From NCBI GenBank assembly GCA_013122435.1, contig WYDT01000004.1:186001-250000 (forward strand): DNA of 64,000 nt. Reading direction: 5' to 3'. Below are positions 45,322 through 53,900 of this stretch, one piece after another (position 1 is the stretch's first letter; every line of letters begins with the position of its first letter). The position numbers and the translations under genes are program-made. The stretch comes from Chloroflexi bacterium AL-N1 (lineage in GTDB: Bacteria > Chloroflexota > Chloroflexia > Chloroflexales > Roseiflexaceae). The notes under the pieces were generated by a model. That model made no database searches. It had not been told where the DNA came from and saw nothing but the letters and a program-made list of their open reading frames with translations.

Positions 45322-45672
45322 CTAAAACTGTGGCAAACGGCGTGCTTGTGTAGCTATCAAAGACACGTGTGTATCTGCTGCCTTGACGAGATATTCATCA
45401 AAGATGAGACTACATGTCGTACAGGCATCAGAAATGACCGAGTGATCTGCTACATCAAAGGTAGCACATGTGGTTGTATCAATACACATATGACTGATTA
45501 TGCTACAAAACACCAATTCATCAACCTCTACACTTGCAACATTGTGTGTCATTCGGTTCCGCATTCCCATTGCTTCATTTTGAACATCAACGTTCACCAA
45601 ACCCTGTTGCATGCTTGTTCCTGCGACTATATAACTCGAATCGACCAAAATAACGCTACAGGCTTTGAACAC
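45322..45672 (-). CDS. Possible hypothetical protein
   Basis: 116 residues from GTG 45672, lacking a ribosome site. Codon use looks coding-like (VASVEVDELVFCSIIS, HSVISDACTTCSLIFDEYLV) and seven Cys are present. An overlapping plus-strand frame (45346-45741) is equally long but has poorer composition. No family recognised. The remaining part of 45149-45769 shows nothing else. Confidence 0.3.
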   Translation of the reverse strand: MFKACSVILVDSSYIVAGTSMQQGLVNVDVQNEAMGMRNRMTHNVASVEVDELVFCSIISHMCIDTTTCATFDVADHSVISDACTTCSLIFDEYLVKAADTHVSLIATQARRLPQF

Positions 45673-45769
45673 CTGCGAAATTATTGGGTCTTACACGAAA
45701 ATCCGGTGATTGAACTGTATGTGGCCACATACCTACTATAACACATTGATTGAGCTATAATAGAGCGTA

Positions 45770-46129
45770 ATGAGTGATTCTAAACCAACCCATCAAGTAC
45801 ATGTGTTAACCAATGATACATGCGATATTTTAGTTGTTCTGCATGGGGCAAACCTACGCCAGGCATTGCTTGACCATGGCCTATCGCCATATGCAGTGCT
45901 GACACAACGTGCGAATTGTGGTGGACGGGGCTTGTGCGCGACGTGTGGTGTGTGGTTCGAGGCAGGTGAGCCAGCACCAAGCCACTGGCACCACCAGCTT
46001 GCGGCACGTTTTGCGTATCCACGCCTTTCCTGTCAGATAAACGTGAATGCTGATATGATCATACGCTTACTCGCTGACAAGCGTATTTGGGGGAAGCACT
46101 ATCCGACTCATCGCTGGAAAAAAGAATAA
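45770..46129 (+). CDS. [2Fe-2S] ferredoxin-like protein
   Basis: 119 residues from ATG 45770. A beta-grasp fold is suggested by VHVLTNDTCDILVVLHGANL. The cluster Cys are in RANCGGRGLCATCGVWF (C-x5-C-x2-C), and the fourth in PRLSCQINVN. The C-terminal tail is basic. The protein probably carries electrons for a reductase or oxygenase. It is unlinked here; the P450 at 16.5 kb is one candidate client. Confidence 0.82.
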   Translation: MSDSKPTHQVHVLTNDTCDILVVLHGANLRQALLDHGLSPYAVLTQRANCGGRGLCATCGVWFEAGEPAPSHWHHQLAARFAYPRLSCQINVNADMIIRLLADKRIWGKHYPTHRWKKE

Positions 46130-46238
46130 CCGACGCGCAATGGTAACGAGGCGTCTGTGCTATCTGTAGTCAGTGTAAGTGTAAAATGTTGAGAAGGGTT
46201 AGTACATGGGATTTTGATCTGAGAGACACATCCGCATG

Positions 46239-46640
46239 TTAATCACGCCACACCTTGGTCAACACCTGCCGCACCCGTGGTCCGTCAAACTCGGCCAGAT
46301 AGATCGCCTGCCAGCGACCCAACACCAGTCGACCCCGCTCAACAAAGACAAAGTGGGAAAACCCCATCGCGCTTGCCTGGAGATGCGAGGCTGAATTGTC
46401 TTCAATGTGCCGGTAGCGCGAATCGTTACGTGGTGCGATCTCACGCAGCAGCAGTAGCATATCGTGTTGCACACCAGGGTCAGCATTCTCCTGGATTGTA
46501 ATGGCACAGGTGGTGTGTGGCACATAGAGCAGTGCTGTACCAGAGTCGATGTCGTTGGTTCGCACGATTTCCCAGATATCAGAAGTAATGTCGACCATAC
46601 ACGCTTGAGCGTGGGTACGTACTGTAATTTCGTGCAGCAT
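46239..46640 (-). CDS. yjbQ: YjbQ family protein (secondary thiamine-phosphate synthase-like)
   Basis: 133 residues from ATG 46640, with GAAAGGATAAGC in the end of the upstream gene. Family landmarks: IVRTNDIDSGTALLYVPHTT, CAITIQENADPGVQHD, and SASHLQASAMGFSHFVFVER with LVLGRWQAIYLAEFDGPR. The conserved His and Asp/Glu form a metal-like site. YjbQ proteins are ubiquitous and their physiological reaction is uncertain despite the annotation. It overlaps AlaX transcriptionally. Confidence 0.88.
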   Translation of the reverse strand: MLHEITVRTHAQACMVDITSDIWEIVRTNDIDSGTALLYVPHTTCAITIQENADPGVQHDMLLLLREIAPRNDSRYRHIEDNSASHLQASAMGFSHFVFVERGRLVLGRWQAIYLAEFDGPRVRQVLTKVWRD

Positions 46641-46644
46641 ATGC

Positions 46645-47868
46645 TTATCCTTTCGCATCTTTCAAATCGAGGGCCTCTCCAGAAGCGATCTTTGCAAATG
46701 CTACATCAAGGACTTCTGCTAACCGATCCGCATCAGGAATACCACCCTGAGCAAGGATGGCCTGCCCACCGCCACGACCGACAAAGTTTGCTAATGTGTC
46801 TCGTAAGAGCCTATTACAATTAACAGCAGCGTTAGGCCCAGAGGCGAGGAGCACCTGTCCGCGCTGGCCGTTTCGCACGCCAAACAGGGCAACACAACCG
46901 TTCTCTGCAATGTGTTGGGCCAGCAGTCGGATATCTGACATCTCACGGTTGTCAAATACATGCTGGACGACACGTGTGATACCAGCGATGTGTGCACGTT
47001 CGATCAACGCAAGTGCTTCGTAACCAATCAGCTGCTGTTGGGCTTTTGCAAGCTGTTTGCGACTACGTTCTTCAGCCTCGCGTAGCCGTTCAACTGTTGC
47101 CTCGATCTCATCAATGCCGACACTGGCTTGTGTCGCAAGACGCGTGACAATACCATCGCGATGGCGATAGTCGTGCAGCGCTCGCGCACCACACAGAAAT
47201 TCAACCCGTATGGTTTCCCCCCGCCGCTCCCAGCGACGAACATGGAGGAGGCCCACCCCGCCAGTAGTATGTGGATGGGTGCCACCACATGCTGAATGAT
47301 CAAAATCCGGTACCGATACGATGCGTACTGGCCCCTTCACAACAGGTGGCTTACGAAGCGGCAGGGTCTTCAGTTCTTCGGCAGTGACAAACCGCGCCAA
47401 AACAGGGCGGCTTTCCCAGATAATGCGATTGACCAGGTCTTCGGCAGCTACGACCTGATCGTGAGGAAGGGTGGCGGTTGCCAGGTCGACAGTCGAACTA
47501 GCCGTGCCAAGATGAAAGGAGACCGTCTGCACATGCGACAATTGCTCAAAGGCTGCCGAAAGCAAATGCTGTCCATGATGCTGTTGCATATGGTCGAAGC
47601 GTCGTCCCCAATCGATTTCACCACGCACCTGATCATCGGTCAGTGGGGCTGCCAACGTATGCCATACCACACCGTCATCGCTTTGTACATCGACCACGGG
47701 AATGCCGTTTAGTACCCCATGATCGGCTGGTTGACCACCACTCTCAGGATAAAAGGCGCTCTGATCAAGTGCAATCATATGTGCCTCACCATGGCGTTTT
47801 CGAGCGCTCACTCGTGCGCTAAAGTGCGGCAGATATGGGTCAGAAAAGTAGAGGCGTTCGGTATGCAC
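46645..47868 (-). CDS. Alanyl-tRNA editing protein AlaX-L with DHHA1 domain
   Basis: 407 residues from GTG 47868, chosen because AAAAGGAGCT precedes it; ATG 47886 would put that site inside the gene. The editing domain has FYPESGGQPADHGVL, the zinc motif DHMQQHHGQHLLSAAFE (H-x3-H) and the second pair in HSACGGTHPHTTGGVG. A coiled coil follows (about 260-300), then a C-terminal DHHA1 domain with VGRGGGQAILAQGG. It hydrolyses Ser- or Gly-mischarged tRNA-Ala in trans. It forms an operon with yjbQ. Confidence 0.87.
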   Translation of the reverse strand: MHTERLYFSDPYLPHFSARVSARKRHGEAHMIALDQSAFYPESGGQPADHGVLNGIPVVDVQSDDGVVWHTLAAPLTDDQVRGEIDWGRRFDHMQQHHGQHLLSAAFEQLSHVQTVSFHLGTASSTVDLATATLPHDQVVAAEDLVNRIIWESRPVLARFVTAEELKTLPLRKPPVVKGPVRIVSVPDFDHSACGGTHPHTTGGVGLLHVRRWERRGETIRVEFLCGARALHDYRHRDGIVTRLATQASVGIDEIEATVERLREAEERSRKQLAKAQQQLIGYEALALIERAHIAGITRVVQHVFDNREMSDIRLLAQHIAENGCVALFGVRNGQRGQVLLASGPNAAVNCNRLLRDTLANFVGRGGGQAILAQGGIPDADRLAEVLDVAFAKIASGEALDLKDAKG

Positions 47869-47905
47869 AACAGCTCCTTTTATCATATAAACAGCACCGT
47901 GTTAT

Positions 47906-48379
47906 TTATTCTACTGTAAGTGTACCCTTCATGCCCTGATCATAATGACCAGGAAAGGTGCAAATAAATGTATATGTGCCTGGTGGAAGTGTAAATGTTA
48001 CTGTAGCACTTTCTCCCGGATCAAGCAATTGGGTTGCAACCACAAGTTGTTCACTCTCGGGGAGATATTCTGCCGCTGGCCCTGCCTCAATTCCCGCTGC
48101 GTTGACGGCCGTTGCGACATCATCGCCACCATCAACCAGCACCCAGTTATGTCTGAGCAATCCGGAGTCGTTGTGGAAGGTAAGAGAGACTTCCTGCTCA
48201 GCAGGTGCGGTCATGGTCTCGGTGTTAAACCAGCTTGAGTCCTCGGTGGAAACTCCTAATGAAAGCTCAGGACCCGAGTCCACTATTGGCATAGGCTCAC
48301 TTGGGTTACCACACGCCGCCAATACCAGAATACATACAGCCACAACACCTGTTATCCAATAACGAACTGAACGATGCAA
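47906..48379 (-). CDS. Blue-copper lipoprotein, auracyanin-like (copy 1)
   Basis: 157 residues from TTG 48379, seven bases after AAAGGAA. The lipoprotein signal ends LVLAAC (Cys23). Type 1 copper ligands are visible: H77 in LLRHNWVLV, C140, H145 and M150 in ICTFPGHYDQGMKGTL. The last motif is nearly that of Chloroflexus auracyanin B. It should carry electrons at the outer face of the membrane between quinol-oxidising complexes and a terminal acceptor. A paralogue lies directly upstream (48464-48922). Confidence 0.88.
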   Translation of the reverse strand: MHRSVRYWITGVVAVCILVLAACGNPSEPMPIVDSGPELSLGVSTEDSSWFNTETMTAPAEQEVSLTFHNDSGLLRHNWVLVDGGDDVATAVNAAGIEAGPAAEYLPESEQLVVATQLLDPGESATVTFTLPPGTYTFICTFPGHYDQGMKGTLTVE

Positions 48380-48411
48380 CTTTTTTTCCTTTCAAGGGCC
48401 GTTAATATAAC

Positions 48412-48442
48412 AAAACCCTACTACTTTACATAGCAGGGTTTT
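48412..48442 (-). terminator. Terminator hairpin between the two blue-copper genes
   Basis: AAAACCCT and AGGGTTTT pair around ACTACTTTACATAGC, which itself can extend the stem. It lies 22 bp after the stop of the upstream copper gene, so the two genes may be transcribed separately. Confidence 0.55.
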
Positions 48443-48463
48443 GCAAAGTCTTGTGCTTGTTGA

Positions 48464-48922
48464 TTATTGAGCAGTCAATGTTCCAGCCATAGTTGGATAG
48501 TGACCAGGGAAGGTACAGATATATCTGTAATCATCTGGTTCATCAATGGTAAAGGTGATTGTCTCATTTGAACCACCCTCGAGCATGGCCGTGGCGGCGA
48601 TAATGTTGGACTGATCTTCAGGAAGATAGGTAGGCCCACCAGCAGCATTCCCTTCAGTGTTGACTGTCTGTGCAACATCCTCACCACCGCGCACCAGCAC
48701 CCAATTGTGTTCCACATTTGATGCATTTTCAAATGTTACGGAAATCTGCTCACCAACCGGAACAGCCACTTCAGTCTGTTGATATGCGAAGCCGGATGGA
48801 TCACTTGCGATAGTGTGTTCTGTGCTGGCAGCACCGCCACCTCCACCATTACCACAGGCTGCAAGAATAAACAAAGCAGCAATGAGGGCGCTAAAGAAAC
48901 CAAATCGAGTTCTGAAATTCAT
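48464..48922 (-). CDS. Blue-copper lipoprotein, auracyanin-like (copy 2)
   Basis: 152 residues from ATG 48922 with GAAAGGC. Lipobox LFILAAC (Cys23) is followed by a short Gly-rich spacer. Ligands H72 (VEHNWVLV), C136, H141 and M145 (ICTFPGHYPTMAGTL) are all present. The Cys-His-Met spacing is one residue shorter than in copy 1, which should change the redox potential. Shared blocks (HNWVLV-x-GG-x-DVA, YLPE) show the two arose by duplication. Confidence 0.88.
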   Translation of the reverse strand: MNFRTRFGFFSALIAALFILAACGNGGGGGAASTEHTIASDPSGFAYQQTEVAVPVGEQISVTFENASNVEHNWVLVRGGEDVAQTVNTEGNAAGGPTYLPEDQSNIIAATAMLEGGSNETITFTIDEPDDYRYICTFPGHYPTMAGTLTAQ

Positions 48923-49246
48923 CTGAACACGAGCCTTTCTAGAGGGTTTTTTACATAAGCATTCAGGGTCACGTTTGCTCCTATGCGATGTAAAGCACTA
49001 GATTTACTGACATCAAACGTGCATAGACTAAAAGTAGTTTATCTAGTTCTATCATGCTTTAGTATATTTTATCACAAGCTGTATTTCTGTCAAATATAAG
49101 CTAGTTGTATAATTTGAATCAGGCCACTGGACTTGGCTGCTTTTTGTTGGTCGTAGAGGATATGTCTGTGTGTATTGTGTGTGTGACTGAATCAAAAAAG
49201 AAGAAGCTCGGTATAGAACTTCTTCGAGGCATATAGAGAAATAGGT
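48923..49246. other. Intergenic stretch, promoter of the copper genes
   Basis: AT-rich, with no frame of note. It lies between two minus-strand genes and should contain the promoter of the blue-copper gene. A GAAGAAGCTCGGTATAGAAC / TTCTTCG arrangement near 49200-49225 (AAGAAGCT with AACTTCTT) could terminate the sigma-like gene. Confidence 0.4.
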
Positions 49247-50020
49247 TTAGGCAAAGAGACGACGTAGCTCACGATTACGTGACAAGCGTTCCAGAATATT
49301 GCGCTTAATGCCATAGACTTCATGTACATTTGTAAAAAGATGTGGCCATTGCTGATAAATATCACCTGGTTTCATCCCAAGCAGAAAAGAACCATGAATA
49401 ATAATTCGCTCAACCTCATTACGTAACTGGGCATTGACACATCCCCATAATGTGTTTCCATCAATATGATTCATTGCAATCTCTTCTGGAGAATCCTGGG
49501 CTGTGTGGTCTTCAGGAATGGCTTCCTCCGGTAACAACTCAATTCCTGCGGTTGAACGCGTACTATCGATGATAACACTCGCAGCACAGCGCTGTAAATA
49601 GTTGAACAAGGATGCCAATGATGGAAAGGTATCAAATTTTTCTGCTGGTACGGCCCGCCAGAATCGCGCAAACACCTCAGGAATAAACGTCTCAGGGCTT
49701 TCACCAGTATGTGCAAAGGCACTGGTACGGCGTATCCAATATTTGACAAGAGTATAGTAGAGTGTGTAGACGTGCTCCCAGGCAGCTTCGTTGCGTTCCA
49801 CTAATGCTCGGCGGAAAAGTTCGTAGGCATAGCGACAATCCTGAGACTGTTTACGATAATAGCGTTCATTCTCAAGCAGGACACGTTGAACAAGTGTTTG
49901 TAAACTCATCTGAGCAGGCGTTTTGGTATGGGCATGGGGTTGTGTGTGCTGATTGATTGATGGTTGGTATATTTGTGCTGATTGTATTGATTGAGAAGTT
50001 TGGATTACTACTTGTTTCAT
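49247..50020 (-). CDS. Sigma-70-like region 2 protein, putative
   Basis: 257 residues from ATG 50020 with TGAGGATAG. The first 40 residues are rich in Gln, Ser and His. RNEAAWEHVYTLYYTLVKYW, ESPETFIPEVFARFWRAV and SLASLFNYLQRCAASVIIDS follow the helix pattern of sigma region 2 in Chloroflexota ECF-like proteins. The C-terminal part (GSFLLGMKPGDIYQQWPHLF, GIKRNILERLSRN) would be a helix-turn-helix like region 4. I call it putative because the canonical region 2 motifs are weak. It is divergent from the CRP-type gene. Confidence 0.5.
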   Translation of the reverse strand: MKQVVIQTSQSIQSAQIYQPSINQHTQPHAHTKTPAQMSLQTLVQRVLLENERYYRKQSQDCRYAYELFRRALVERNEAAWEHVYTLYYTLVKYWIRRTSAFAHTGESPETFIPEVFARFWRAVPAEKFDTFPSLASLFNYLQRCAASVIIDSTRSTAGIELLPEEAIPEDHTAQDSPEEIAMNHIDGNTLWGCVNAQLRNEVERIIIHGSFLLGMKPGDIYQQWPHLFTNVHEVYGIKRNILERLSRNRELRRLFA

Positions 50021-50108
50021 AATGCTATCCTCAGTGTTGCCCTTTTGTATCGACAGATCTACTGTAGTGGAATAGCATTAAAAAGTCCGTGTAGTACTGT
50101 ACGCACGT

Positions 50109-50128
50109 AGTGTGAAGTGGATCACACT
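50109..50128. promoter_or_regulatory. CRP-type operator
   Basis: AGTGTGA-AGTGGA-TCACACT: an exact TGTGA-N6-TCACA core extended by one matching base pair each side. It lies 125 bp before the CRP-family gene and 88 bp before the divergent sigma-like gene. It is the E. coli CRP consensus layout. Confidence 0.75.
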
Positions 50129-50252
50129 GCAAAAAAACTACCTGACATAATAGATGAATATTGGCTATTACTATCGAAAAATCGGCCTAGTGTTCATACG
50201 ATATGCTATACTTTGGAAGTGAAAGAAATACTGCATCATTGCCGGAGATGTT

Positions 50253-50939
50253 ATGCAGCACAGGACACCTATTGATCCAAAAATACTCCGTAACGTTGCC
50301 ATTTTCAGTACCATGGATGCCGATCAACTGGTGCAGATCGGCCTGCTTCTCAAAGAACGACGCTACCGCAGAGGCGCTATCATTTTTCATCAGGGAGATG
50401 AAGGTGGCTGTCTCTACATTATTCGTACCGGAAAAGTACGTATCTATCTCTCCAGCCCCGATGGACGCGAAGCAGGTATGCGTATGTATGGGGAAGACAT
50501 GGCCTTTGGTGAATTCTCGGTGCTGGATGGGCAACCGCGCTCAGCCAGCGCAGCGGCTATTACTGATGTTACCGCATTTGCGTTGTATCGTGCTGATTTT
50601 CTCAATCTTCTGGAACACAACTTTAAATTGGTCGAATACGTCATCGCCATGCTTACTGAGCGATTACGCTATACAACAAACTACTTTGAGAAGCTCGCAT
50701 TTTTGAGTGTGCCGGGCCGGGTTGCGGCTCTGCTTCTACAGTTTGCAAGCATTGAACCTCTGCCGGACGATGAAACACGACTGGAAATTACTCAGCAAGA
50801 GATTGCTACATTTGTAAATACCACGCGGGAATGGGTCAACCGTGCATTGCGGGAATTTGAAGAACAGATGCTGATTCGTCTTGAACGTGGCGCAGTGATT
50901 ATTCTTGATCGGGCAGGCTTACATCAACGGGTCACTTAG
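50253..50939 (+). CDS. CRP/FNR family transcriptional regulator, probably cAMP-responsive
   Basis: 228 residues from ATG 50253 with CGGAGATG. The cyclic-nucleotide domain has GAIIFHQGDEGGCLYIIRTG and the phosphate-binding cassette FGEFSVLDGQPRSASA, with Glu87, Arg96 and Ser97 where E. coli CRP contacts cAMP. A long dimer helix leads to the helix-turn-helix ITQQEIATFVNTTREWVNRA. Arg192, Glu193 and Arg197 stand where CRP reads GTGA half-sites. There are no FNR-type Cys. The exact CRP-type site upstream suggests autoregulation, and the convergent cyclase overlaps its end by 8 bp. Confidence 0.88.
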   Translation: MQHRTPIDPKILRNVAIFSTMDADQLVQIGLLLKERRYRRGAIIFHQGDEGGCLYIIRTGKVRIYLSSPDGREAGMRMYGEDMAFGEFSVLDGQPRSASAAAITDVTAFALYRADFLNLLEHNFKLVEYVIAMLTERLRYTTNYFEKLAFLSVPGRVAALLLQFASIEPLPDDETRLEITQQEIATFVNTTREWVNRALREFEEQMLIRLERGAVIILDRAGLHQRVT

Positions 50940-53900
50940 TGTCGGATGTAGTGGAGGCTACTTTTGCCTCAACCTGTGCCAGTACACGTTCCAACAGTGC
51001 ACCGAGATCAACGGCTTCGATGAGTGCAGTGGGTAACACTGGAAGAGTCGGTGGATCGGGAAGAGCTTCATTCGTAAGTTCAGCATATCGCTGTCGATAC
51101 TCAATATTTGGTGAGCTTTCACAGGCAGATTGGTAGAGCGATGCCGCCTTTCGACGCACATCCTCTTGTTCTGGTTGCAGGTACCAGATTTCGTAGTATA
51201 TGGCTGCTTGTTCATTCTGGTTGGTCCAGGTAGACAACAGGGCTTCTAGTTTGCTACGAGCATGTAATACATCTGTTTCTCCTAACAGTACCTGTAAACG
51301 AATAATCAGTGCCTCTACCTGAAGTTGTATGTCCCCATACCCTACTTGGTCAGCTAACGAGAAGGCTTCTTTGCAACAGTCAAGGGCGTGGCGATACTGC
51401 TGATCTGCCATTGCAATCAGCGCTTGTTGATGGAGATTAGAAACAGTAGCATGGGCTATTTGTAGTGAGCGGGCCAGCATCACTATCTTTTGGCCAAGCC
51501 GTGTGGCTTCACGATAACGTTTTTGTGTGACAGAAATCGAAAGAATATTGCTCAATACAAACAGGATGGTGTGCCAATCATCAAGTTCTGTCGCAATCTG
51601 GAGGCTTCGACCATAACAGGCAAGCGCGACTGAATAATCACCATACATATCATACAAAATACCAGCATTGCCCAATAGAAATCCCATGGCTTGCTGGTAC
51701 CCGATCTGATTGGCCAGAGTTAAAGCCTGTTGTAGACCGGCCAACGCATCGTGGTATTGACCCTGTTGCCAATAGATATGTGTCATGTCGCCACTGGCCA
51801 CCACGACTCCTCGTAGGTATTTTATCTCTGTAGCAATATCTACGGCTGTTTTCAAATACTCTAATGCTCGGTCTAAGTTACCTTGCTGGATATAAATCAA
51901 TCCTATGTTGGCGTGCGCGGCACTGATACCAATGCGGTCCGTACACCGATCGGCAATCCGCAAATGATACTGAGCACAATCCATGGATGTATCGTAATCA
52001 TTGATCTGAAAATAGGCCAAGCTTAGTTGCTCTAGCACGCGGCTGAGGCCTGGCATGTGCTCCAACTGTTCAAATTGTGTTTGCGCCTGCTTGAGCCACA
52101 CCAACGCCTCATGATACGATTGGGTGCGTGAGAGCAATGATCCTAGAGCTTTTTGACCATACGCCTGAAGCATATGATTATGGTCTCGTTCTGCAAGGAT
52201 TAAAGCATCTCGATACATGCGTTCAGCATCGGGCCAGTGTCCAATATGTTGATACACTTCCCCCATAGCAAGCATAATCTGAGGTTGTTCATGATTTGGC
52301 AACAGCGCTAAAAGTTGCTGATAATAGTCGATAGCCGATTGATTGTCATAGGCTGCTTTGGCAGCATCCCCAGCTAGCAAATAATACTGACGTTGTTTGT
52401 CTGTATTGTGACTACGACCATAATGATATGCCAGGATATTGAAATATTGCTCAATCGTATCAGCATACTTACGCTCTAAGAACTGACCAACTCGCTCATG
52501 TAACAAAGAGCGCATACTATAGGTCAGACTTTCGTAGGCTACCTCCTGAGTGGTGATATGCTTAAAGAGATATTCTAATTCTGGTTCTGTGCTACTCAAA
52601 GGTAAGAGATCAAGCTGACTGAGTGTTTCAAGATGTTGGATGACCCTCTGTGGTGAACCGATTTTGTAATAGCTCCCCCATAGCCATGATGCTTTAAATG
52701 ATCGTCCAATCACACTGGCCACTTTTAATGTCGTTTGTTCACCTTCCGTTAATTGATCAATACGGCTCAAAATAAGACTATGTAGACTATCTGGCAACTC
52801 AATGTCTGTTACATTGCGCTCGTTTGACAATGTATATCGATGATTTCGCAGGAAATGTGCCATTTCCTCAAGGTAAAATGGATTTCCCTGAGCCTTTGTC
52901 ACAATGTGATCGATCCAGACTGATTCTATGTGCTCAGTAGATCCACTGATTTGTTCCAGTTTTAATAACACGAGATGACGTGCTTCAGCAGGTGAAAGTT
53001 CGGAAAGATGAATGATAGCAAATGGTGTCTCTCCATGTGACCATATTTGCTTGCTATCCTGTGATCCACGATACAGAATGAGAAACCATACAGGCACATG
53101 CGCGATGTTGCGCCCAATATAGGAGAATAACTCCTGTGATAATGGGTCAATCCAATGACAGTCTTCCAGCACAAACATCACAGGGGTCGTTTGGGCACGA
53201 TGGCGTAGACAGGCCAGGAGTAATGGTTTGAGCAAATCCATACGCATTTCTGCATCAAACGTATGTGTCATGTCATTATCTGGCAGGGGCATATTCACTA
53301 CCCCTCGTAGCAATGGTAATCGTGACACAAATTGTGGATCAATCGCGTCAAGCTGTAGTTCAAGTTGCTGGTTAACCTGACTCACTGTCCATGATGGCTG
53401 TAGATGAAAAAAGGAACGCCAGATCTCGTGCCATACCAGATAGCTAGTTTTGGTACCATATGATTGACATGCTCCTGCATAAACAACAAATCCTTTCTGT
53501 TGGGCCAGTTGCACGATTGCAGACGCAATACGGGATTTCCCCATCCCCGCCTCAGCCGTAATATGAAGGATATGCCCATGTCCCTGCAACACATGCTCCA
53601 TACTGTTTTGCGCCTGTTGTAACTCCTGTTCACGCCCCACGAGTGGCAATGTGTATTGGGGCTCATACATTTTGAGTGCTGGTGGGGTAGCGATACCACG
53701 CACAGTGTAGACGAGGATGAGATCTGTTTTACCTTTCACCTGAATATATTCGGGGGAACTCCAGACAAATCCTTCAGCAACTGTCTGATAGGTTGCTGCA
53801 CTCACTAATATTTCTCCAACCGTAGCTGCCTGCATAAGACGCGCCGCAAGATTGGCTGCATCACCCATAACCGTATATTCACACCGATGTGTTGATCCAA

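Noticed and set aside
50932-50946. Overlap of crp and cyclase ends as an annotation error
   Set aside because: Both stop codons are unambiguous and both C-termini look complete, so an 8-bp convergent overlap is real in this sequence.
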